A stretch of DNA of 11,822 bases from Desulfuromonadales bacterium. Lineage in GTDB: Bacteria > Desulfobacterota > Desulfuromonadia > Desulfuromonadales > BM103. Positions 7,503-11,822 of this stretch are shown piece by piece. How positions within the stretch are numbered: position 1 is the first letter of the stretch; every line of letters starts with the position of its first letter. The notes under the pieces are model-generated. The model was not told the DNA's origin. It made no database searches and worked only from the letters and a program-made list of their open reading frames with translations. The stretch spans positions 1-11,822 of the forward strand of contig JAUWTX010000034.1 of the NCBI GenBank assembly GCA_030614505.1, written 5' to 3'. The position numbers and the translations under genes were made by a program.

Positions 7503-7535
7503 AAAAAAGGCGTCCCGGGTGGGCGCCTTTTTTTT
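7503..7535. terminator. Bidirectional intrinsic terminator between hom and trmL
   Basis: A run of six A (7503-7508) leads into GGCGTCC (7509-7515), a five-base loop, then GGGCGCC (7521-7527) and eight T (7528-7535). The GC-rich stem has seven pairs including one G-T, and is extended by A-T pairs. Because the hairpin is flanked by A on one side and T on the other, it can act for hom on the + strand and for trmL on the - strand. The trmL stop codon (7534-7536) lies on the edge of the T-run, so the two convergent genes share this element with almost no spare sequence. Confidence 0.9.
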
Positions 7536-8004
7536 ACCCATCTTCTTCCAACTGTCCCGTCTGACGCAAAGCTTCAAAGAGGATGATGCTGGCGGCATTT
7601 GCGAGGTTCAGGCTACGCACAATAGAAGTGTGAATCGGTATGCGAATCGACCGCTCGGCATTACGTTGTAACAGATCTTCAGGGAGCCCAAGGGTTTCCT
7701 TACCGAAAACCAGGAAATCCCCCGGCAAAAAATCAGCTTGTAAGTGGGTTTTAACGGCTTTTTTTGAGGTGTACCAGAACCGGCCATCAGGAAAGGCTGC
7801 CTGCAACTCTTCCAGATCCTTCCATTGCCGGATATCCACGGCATCCCAGTAATCGAGCCCCGCACGCTTTACATGCTTGTCGTCAATGGAAAATCCAAGC
7901 TTGCCGACCAGGTGCAAAACCGCACCCATGGCGCCGCTGAGACGGGCAATATTGCCAGTATTTGGCGGGATCTCAGGTTCTATGAGGACGATATGGAATG
8001 GCAT
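7534..8004 (-). CDS. trmL: tRNA (cytidine/uridine(34)-2'-O)-methyltransferase TrmL
   Basis: A SPOUT-fold methyltransferase expected to add a 2'-O-methyl group from S-adenosylmethionine to the wobble base (position 34) of leucine tRNAs. The protein has 156 residues, matching the compact TrmL (YibK) form without extra domains. The three SPOUT motifs are visible: EPEIPPNTGNIARL (9-22), FGKETLGLP (100-108) and RSLNLANAASI (130-140), which form the knot and cofactor pocket. The segment RAGLDYWD (47-54) is also family-typical. I choose the ATG at 8004 because MPFHIVLIEPEIPPNTG is the canonical start. Upstream in-frame starts up to 8055 would overlap the acyltransferase gene and add unrelated residues. 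Its start lies 5 nt after the acyltransferase stop with only a weak purine stretch before it, so coupling to that gene is likely. Close relatives (TrmJ, TrmH) are less likely given the size. Confidence 0.93.
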   Translation of the reverse strand: MPFHIVLIEPEIPPNTGNIARLSGAMGAVLHLVGKLGFSIDDKHVKRAGLDYWDAVDIRQWKDLEELQAAFPDGRFWYTSKKAVKTHLQADFLPGDFLVFGKETLGLPEDLLQRNAERSIRIPIHTSIVRSLNLANAASIILFEALRQTGQLEEDG

Positions 8005-8009
8005 AATAA

Positions 8010-8891
8010 CTACTTTTCGCAGCAGGAACGCCACCGGCGGTGAAGCCAGAACCATTGGCTGATGTCGTGGCGGATTCCAGCTTCAATCCGCTGGTTGAGA
8101 AGGGTAGTGTTGGCCAGAATGTTCTCTTCGCTCAGATCACCGTCCAAAAGGAACATCTTCGAGAAATGACAGGAGTAGGTGTTGTCTGGCTGACGATAAG
8201 AGAATGCTGTAATAACTGGTATCTGATAACGAGTTGCCATTTGAGTGATGATCGTTGTTGTATGCGCCGGTCGGCCAAAGAATGGTGCAGCGACCGACCC
8301 CTGGCCCTTGAGGTGTTGATCTAACAGGAGACAGACGACATTGTTCTTTTGTAGAGATTTGAGGATGCCGCGTGCACCCTTGCGGCTATTGATGATCTGG
8401 ATGCCGTTAGATTTACGTACGCGGCTGAAGTAAGCATCAACCAGAGGATTGCGCATTGGCTTGGCAACCACTCCGGTATTAAATCCCAATAGCGGCATAA
8501 AGAATGAGCCTGCTTCCCAGAATCCGACATGACCACTCAGGATAATGCATCCACGACCCAAACCTAGAGCCTCTGTTAGATGCTCCTGGTTGTTGATGTC
8601 AAAATATCGCTCAAGATCCTGCTGTCCTCGGTACTGGTCGAGACGCAGCATGTCGATAAAACTGATGCCCAGATGCTTGAACATCGCGCTGATGGTCCTA
8701 GAGACCGCCTCGGGTGACATCTCAGGGAATGCTTTCTGCAAATTGTCGCGGGCGAGGCTTACACGCCGGCCCTGGAGATGCTGGGCCAATTGTCCCAGTC
8801 GCTTCCCCAGATTAAGTGCCACTGATCTAGGTAGTATCCTGACCAAGGTGGCAATGCAGATAAAAGGAATATATTCCAGCCAGTTGCGCAT
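8010..8891 (-). CDS. LpxL/HtrB-family lipid acyltransferase
   Basis: A 293-residue member of the LpxL/LpxM (HtrB) acyltransferase family, which transfers a fatty acyl chain onto lipid A precursors or, in some branches, other lipids at the inner membrane. The catalytic motif HVGFWE (121-126) supplies H121 and E126 of the HX4E signature. Other family signs are RDNLQKAFPE (48-57), LLDQH (189-193), FFGRPAHTTT (204-213) and the C-terminal WFWLHRRW (280-287). The N-terminal 25 residues are moderately hydrophobic and probably anchor it to the membrane; no cleavable signal is seen. ATG 8891 has AGGG about 9 nt upstream. The exact substrate cannot be read from the sequence: no other lipid A genes are nearby, so a specific symbol such as lpxL or lpxM is withheld. 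trmL follows 5 nt downstream. Confidence 0.88.
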   Translation of the reverse strand: MRNWLEYIPFICIATLVRILPRSVALNLGKRLGQLAQHLQGRRVSLARDNLQKAFPEMSPEAVSRTISAMFKHLGISFIDMLRLDQYRGQQDLERYFDINNQEHLTEALGLGRGCIILSGHVGFWEAGSFFMPLLGFNTGVVAKPMRNPLVDAYFSRVRKSNGIQIINSRKGARGILKSLQKNNVVCLLLDQHLKGQGSVAAPFFGRPAHTTTIITQMATRYQIPVITAFSYRQPDNTYSCHFSKMFLLDGDLSEENILANTTLLNQRIEAGIRHDISQWFWLHRRWRSCCEK

Positions 8892-8961
8892 GAATGTTTG
8901 CCCTGAAAATGTTTATTTGAAGTGGTGAGAAGATAGCACGGGACATGCTGTTGGGCAAAAG

Positions 8962-8988
8962 AAAAGCGGACATTTCTGCCCGCTTTTT
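8962..8988 (-). terminator. Intrinsic terminator downstream of metY
   Basis: On the + strand the sequence reads four A, GCGG (8966-8969), a short inner stem with one mismatch, CCGC (8980-8983), then five T. Read on the - strand it is a hairpin followed by a T-run (the complement of the A at 8962-8965), 39-65 nt after the metY stop at 9027. It therefore probably ends metY transcription before the acyltransferase gene. The stem is short, so leakage into the downstream genes is possible. Confidence 0.7.
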
Positions 8989-9026
8989 AAAGTTGTTCCT
9001 GAATGAAGAGTTGAGAATCGCTGAGC

Positions 9027-10316
9027 TTATGCCTGGCTGATCGTTAACGCTTGGTCAAGGTCTTCGGTGATGTCTTCAATATCTTCAATACCGACCGAGA
9101 CACGGATGTAGTCCGGGCTGACACCGGCAGAAATCTGCTCTTCATCAGAGAGTTGCTGGTGTGTGGTGCTGGCAGGGTGGATCACCAGGGTCTTGGCATC
9201 ACCAATATTCGCCAGATGGCTGCAGAGCTTGACAGAATCAATGAATTTTGCCCCAGCTTCTCTACCACCCTTGATGCCGAAACCGAGGATTGCACCTTGG
9301 CCGGCAGGCAGGTAACGCTTGGCTCTCTCGAAATCTGGATGACTCGCCAGGCCGGGATAATTAACCCATTCAACAGAAGGGTGTGCTTCCAGGAATTGAG
9401 CAACCTTCAGGGCATTTTCACAGTGCCGTGGCATGCGTACATGCAAGGTTTCCAGACCTTGCAGGCATTGGAACGCATTGAACGGCGAGAGGCAAGGCCC
9501 CATATCTCGTAGCAGGGTGACGCGCATCTTGAGAATGTAGGCCATCTCACCAAGTGCTTCGTAGTAGACCAGGCCGTGATAGCTTGGATCAGGGGTTGTG
9601 TATTCTTCGAAACGTCCGCTTGACCAGTCGAATTTACCGCTGTCAACAACTGCGCCGCCGATACTGGTGCCATGGCCGCCGATGAACTTGGTGAGAGAAT
9701 AGCAGGCAATGTCGGCACCGTGCTCAAAGGGCTTGAAAAGGAAAGGCGTCGCCACTGTGTTGTCAACAATGAAGGGCAGACCATTCTCATGCGCAATACG
9801 TGCGATCATTTCAAAATCATCGACATTGTTCTTGGGGTTGCCGATCGTCTCGGCAAAAACTGCCTTGGTGTTTTCATCAATTGCCTGAGCGATGTTCTCC
9901 GGGTTGCTGCTATCGACAAATTTGACGTTAATCCCCATGCGTTTCAGGGTGTAGTTGAACATGTTGTAGGTCCCGCCATAGAGAAACTGGGCAGAGACAA
10001 TATTGTCGCCGGCCTTGGCAAGATTGAGGATCGCCAGATTAATCGCTGCGCTTCCGGAGGACAGGGCCAGAGCACCAACACCGCCATCAAGTTCAGCCAG
10101 TCGCTTCTCAAGCACATCGGTCGTGGGGTTCATGATGCGTGTGTAGATGTTACCCATCTCAGTAAGAGCAAACAGGCTGGCGGCATGCTCACTCGAATTG
10201 AACACATATGAACTTGTCTGGTAGATCGGAACGGCCCTTGAGTTAGTTGTCGGGTCAGGTTCCTGACCCGCGTGCAGGGTCTTGGTAGCAAGGCGGTAAT
10301 TCGGCTGGTCTGACAT
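9027..10316 (-). CDS. metY: O-acetylhomoserine sulfhydrylase (aminocarboxypropyltransferase)
   Basis: A PLP enzyme that makes homocysteine (or methionine from methanethiol) from O-acetylhomoserine and sulfide, giving direct sulfhydrylation in methionine synthesis. The protein has 429 residues, the length of MetY rather than the shorter MetB/MetC/MetZ group (about 380-400). The PLP lysine should be K210 in YSLTKFIGGHGTSIGG (206-221). YTRIMNPT (58-65) is the phosphate-contacting segment from the neighbouring subunit. SSGSAA (86-91) and the MetY-typical HLANIGDAKTLVIHPASTTH (367-386) are also present. ATG 10316 has a strong AGAGGAG (10324-10330) 7 nt upstream. It is apparently monocistronic, with a terminator behind it and a plausible promoter in front. 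hom, which makes the homoserine precursor, lies about 1.5 kb away on the other strand; the acetylating MetX is not in the window. Confidence 0.95.
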   Translation of the reverse strand: MSDQPNYRLATKTLHAGQEPDPTTNSRAVPIYQTSSYVFNSSEHAASLFALTEMGNIYTRIMNPTTDVLEKRLAELDGGVGALALSSGSAAINLAILNLAKAGDNIVSAQFLYGGTYNMFNYTLKRMGINVKFVDSSNPENIAQAIDENTKAVFAETIGNPKNNVDDFEMIARIAHENGLPFIVDNTVATPFLFKPFEHGADIACYSLTKFIGGHGTSIGGAVVDSGKFDWSSGRFEEYTTPDPSYHGLVYYEALGEMAYILKMRVTLLRDMGPCLSPFNAFQCLQGLETLHVRMPRHCENALKVAQFLEAHPSVEWVNYPGLASHPDFERAKRYLPAGQGAILGFGIKGGREAGAKFIDSVKLCSHLANIGDAKTLVIHPASTTHQQLSDEEQISAGVSPDYIRVSVGIEDIEDITEDLDQALTISQA

Positions 10317-10332
10317 CGCTTGTCTCCTCTTT

Positions 10333-10349
10333 CTTCAAAGAAATTGAAG
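10333..10349. promoter_or_regulatory. Inverted repeat in the metY leader, candidate operator
   Basis: CTTCAA (10333-10338) and TTGAAG (10344-10349) form a perfect six-base inverted repeat with a five-base spacer. It lies directly upstream of the metY Shine-Dalgarno and on top of the transcription start predicted from the nearby promoter. The repeat is seen directly. A role as a repressor site is inferred from its position. As an RNA hairpin it would be weak and AU-rich, and it could not form fully if transcription starts inside it. Confidence 0.35.
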
Positions 10350-10353
10350 TTTG

Positions 10354-10381
10354 ATCATGACAAATTTATCTGTTAAGTCAA
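10354..10381 (-). promoter_or_regulatory. Predicted sigma70-type promoter of metY
   Basis: On the - strand TTGACT (10376-10381) matches five of six -35 consensus bases, and CATGAT (10354-10359) matches four of six -10 bases, with a 16-nt spacer. The start of transcription would fall near 10347, giving a leader of roughly 30 nt, too short for a SAM riboswitch or T-box. This is a prediction from sequence resemblance only. Confidence 0.45.
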
Positions 10382-10527
10382 GAAGAAAATGGCTGTATTG
10401 TACGGTATTTTGCCGTTGAATTATGGCCTTGTGCTGAATGTGGTTTTTGTTTTTCGCGTCCATAGTCCCTCGTCCCGCGCTACTGTTTTCCTTGCCGTCA
10501 TATAGCAATATGCAATAACCTCAGCCC

Positions 10528-11822
10528 ATGGACAGTCTGATTTTTCAAGCCATGGCGGTTGAACTCAGCCGCAAACTCACCAACAGTCGCCTTGACCGGG
10601 TGATCCAGATTACTGCCGGAACGCTGGTCTTAAGATTCTGGACCGGGCGTGAGAAAATCCAACTGCTGTTGAAAGCAGATGGCCAGGGCTCTTTCTACCA
10701 GACCCGCCAGACTCATGCTGCTCCTGCCAGGCCACCCAGGTTCTGCCAGCTGTTGCGTGCTCGTCTTCGTCGCTTGATCGAAGTACGTGCTGAGCCATTG
10801 GATCGCATTGTTCATCTGTATTTCAACGGTCCGGATGGTGACAGATACGACCTGATTCTGGAGGCGTTTGGTGCGCAAGGTAACCTGATCCTTGTAGACG
10901 CTGCAGGACAAATTGTCGACCTCATGTGGCGCCATGAAGGGGCCCGTTCACTTCTGCCTGGAAAACCATACGTCCTGCCCGAACAGAAACAACGAATCTC
11001 CCTCTTTGCAGACAAGACAGAACTTGTGCCGATCCTGGAACCTGCCATAGATCAGAAAGAAATATCACGCCTTGATATCGCACCAATGTCACCGGCCCTG
11101 GCACAGGCAATCTGCACAGAAAGGAATGCCGGCCAGTCTCTTGATTTGATCCTGGATAAGGTGCAAGAGGTGTTCAGTGCCGGATCTTTTGAGCCTCTAC
11201 GGGTTACATGGGATGGTCAGCCAGGTTTGCTGCCGTTATCGCTTGGCCTGAATGGTTTCGAGGCGGTCGAAAGATTCGAAGATCTTTCCTCAATGCTCGA
11301 AGCTGTCACGGCGGTAGAGGGGCATGAATCTCAAAAAGACTTGACGGCTCGCCTGACAAACCTTGTTACTAAACAACGTAATAAGCTCAAAAAGAGGCTC
11401 GAGAATATCGCCGTAGAAAGTGATCGGCAATCTGACCCTGAGAAATTGCGCATCAAAGGTGATCTGCTGTTGGCCAATCTGCATATGATCAAGCGTGGTG
11501 ATGAATCTGTCGAGGTTGATGACTATTATCAGTCACCCGTGGTTCGGTTGAAACTACCTCTGGATAGCAAGCTGTCACCCCAGGAAAATGCCGAGCGTTA
11601 TTTCAAGCGGTTTCGCAAGGCCAAGCGGTCCGGTGCTCATCATAAGCGCCGTTTACATGAAACCGAGCAGGAAATTGCCTGGCTGGATCAGGTTGAACTG
11701 GCACTGGATGAGGCCGAAAACGGTGATGATCTCTACCAGGTGCAGCTTGAGCTGGAAGCGGCGGGCTTACTGAAAAAAACTGGCTTATTGAAGGAAACTA
11801 AGGGGTTGCTTGGCAAACGAAA
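10528..11822 (+). CDS. NFACT family protein, RqcH-like (3' end outside window)
   Basis: The frame stays open from ATG 10528 to the window edge, giving 431 residues of a family that usually runs to about 500-580. RqcH, the best studied bacterial NFACT protein, binds obstructed 50S subunits and adds C-terminal alanine tails to stalled peptides. Older annotations call such proteins fibronectin-binding A domain proteins. The NFACT-N domain (about 1-230) contains a DR pair (92-93, in PLDRIVHLYF), which appears equivalent to the DR needed by RqcH for tailing. A basic helical, probably coiled-coil, region (about 270-300) leads to GDLLLANLHMIKRG (311-324) and LSPQENAERYFKRFRKAKR (349-367), both family hallmarks. 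An in-frame TAA at 10516-10518 fixes ATG 10528 as the first possible ATG, though there is no clear Shine-Dalgarno. The C-terminal NFACT-R domain should lie beyond the edge and could not be checked. Confidence 0.87.
   Translation, partial: MDSLIFQAMAVELSRKLTNSRLDRVIQITAGTLVLRFWTGREKIQLLLKADGQGSFYQTRQTHAAPARPPRFCQLLRARLRRLIEVRAEPLDRIVHLYFNGPDGDRYDLILEAFGAQGNLILVDAAGQIVDLMWRHEGARSLLPGKPYVLPEQKQRISLFADKTELVPILEPAIDQKEISRLDIAPMSPALAQAICTERNAGQSLDLILDKVQEVFSAGSFEPLRVTWDGQPGLLPLSLGLNGFEAVERFEDLSSMLEAVTAVEGHESQKDLTARLTNLVTKQRNKLKKRLENIAVESDRQSDPEKLRIKGDLLLANLHMIKRGDESVEVDDYYQSPVVRLKLPLDSKLSPQENAERYFKRFRKAKRSGAHHKRRLHETEQEIAWLDQVELALDEAENGDDLYQVQLELEAAGLLKKTGLLKETKGLLGKR

Noticed and set aside
9672..10211. 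A 179-codon open frame on the + strand, antisense to metY
   Set aside because: It overlaps the conserved core of metY, including the PLP-lysine region's neighbours, and its translation looks like a complementary-strand artefact without domain signs.
10382..10527. Promoter or small RNA in the divergent metY-NFACT gap
   Set aside because: Several T-rich -35-like and AT-rich -10-like words are present, but none pairs at good spacing with good matches, and no stable hairpin plus T-run was seen.
1..11822. Mobile elements, CRISPR arrays, tRNA/rRNA genes, defence or toxin-antitoxin systems
   Set aside because: No regular direct repeats, terminal inverted repeats, transposase or integrase motifs, or cloverleaf-type sequences were found. 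All complete or partial genes belong to core metabolism or RNA and protein maintenance, except one small uncharacterised protein.

Overview
This window looks like an ordinary housekeeping stretch of a Gram-negative chromosome. The gene order (glyA, dCMP deaminase, nrdR, ribD, ribE, ribBA, ribH, nusB), the moderate GC content and the protein styles fit a deltaproteobacterium of the Desulfuromonas/Geobacter/Pelobacter type (Desulfuromonadales). That placement is inferred from gene order and remembered protein styles, not from a search.

Positions 1-6121 (+ strand) hold a tightly packed run. It starts with the 3' half of glyA (serine hydroxymethyltransferase). Next come a dCMP deaminase (1-nt overlap), the ribonucleotide reductase repressor nrdR, and a full riboflavin set: ribD (deaminase/reductase), ribE (riboflavin synthase), ribBA (DHBP synthase/GTP cyclohydrolase II) and ribH (lumazine synthase). 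The run ends with nusB and a small protein resembling the detached N-terminal domain of M17 leucyl aminopeptidases. Most junctions overlap or are under 25 nt, so most of it is probably one operon. The exception is a 105-nt gap before ribBA. The four rib enzymes together convert GTP and ribulose-5-phosphate to riboflavin, apart from the dephosphorylation step usually done by a separate phosphatase. No FMN riboswitch is visible.

Positions 6171-7481 (+) encode homoserine dehydrogenase (hom) with an ACT domain, ending at a strong, apparently bidirectional hairpin terminator. Facing it on the - strand are trmL (tRNA wobble 2'-O-methyltransferase) and, upstream of it, a LpxL/HtrB-type lipid acyltransferase, separated by only 5 nt. 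A second hairpin terminator separates these from metY (O-acetylhomoserine sulfhydrylase, - strand). metY has a plausible sigma70-type promoter and a short inverted repeat near the predicted transcription start. hom and metY act in the same homoserine-to-methionine route, one on each side of the - strand pair.

From 10528 to the window end (+, divergent from metY) runs the first 431 codons of an NFACT/RqcH-type protein (older name: fibronectin-binding protein A-like), cut by the window edge.

No mobile elements, CRISPR arrays, tRNA/rRNA genes or broken genes were seen, and no gap exceeds about 210 nt. I did not find a convincing undescribed system. The most useful leads are the stand-alone M17-N-like protein coupled to nusB, the candidate metY operator, the RqcH-like protein, and the self-complementary Shine-Dalgarno of nrdR.
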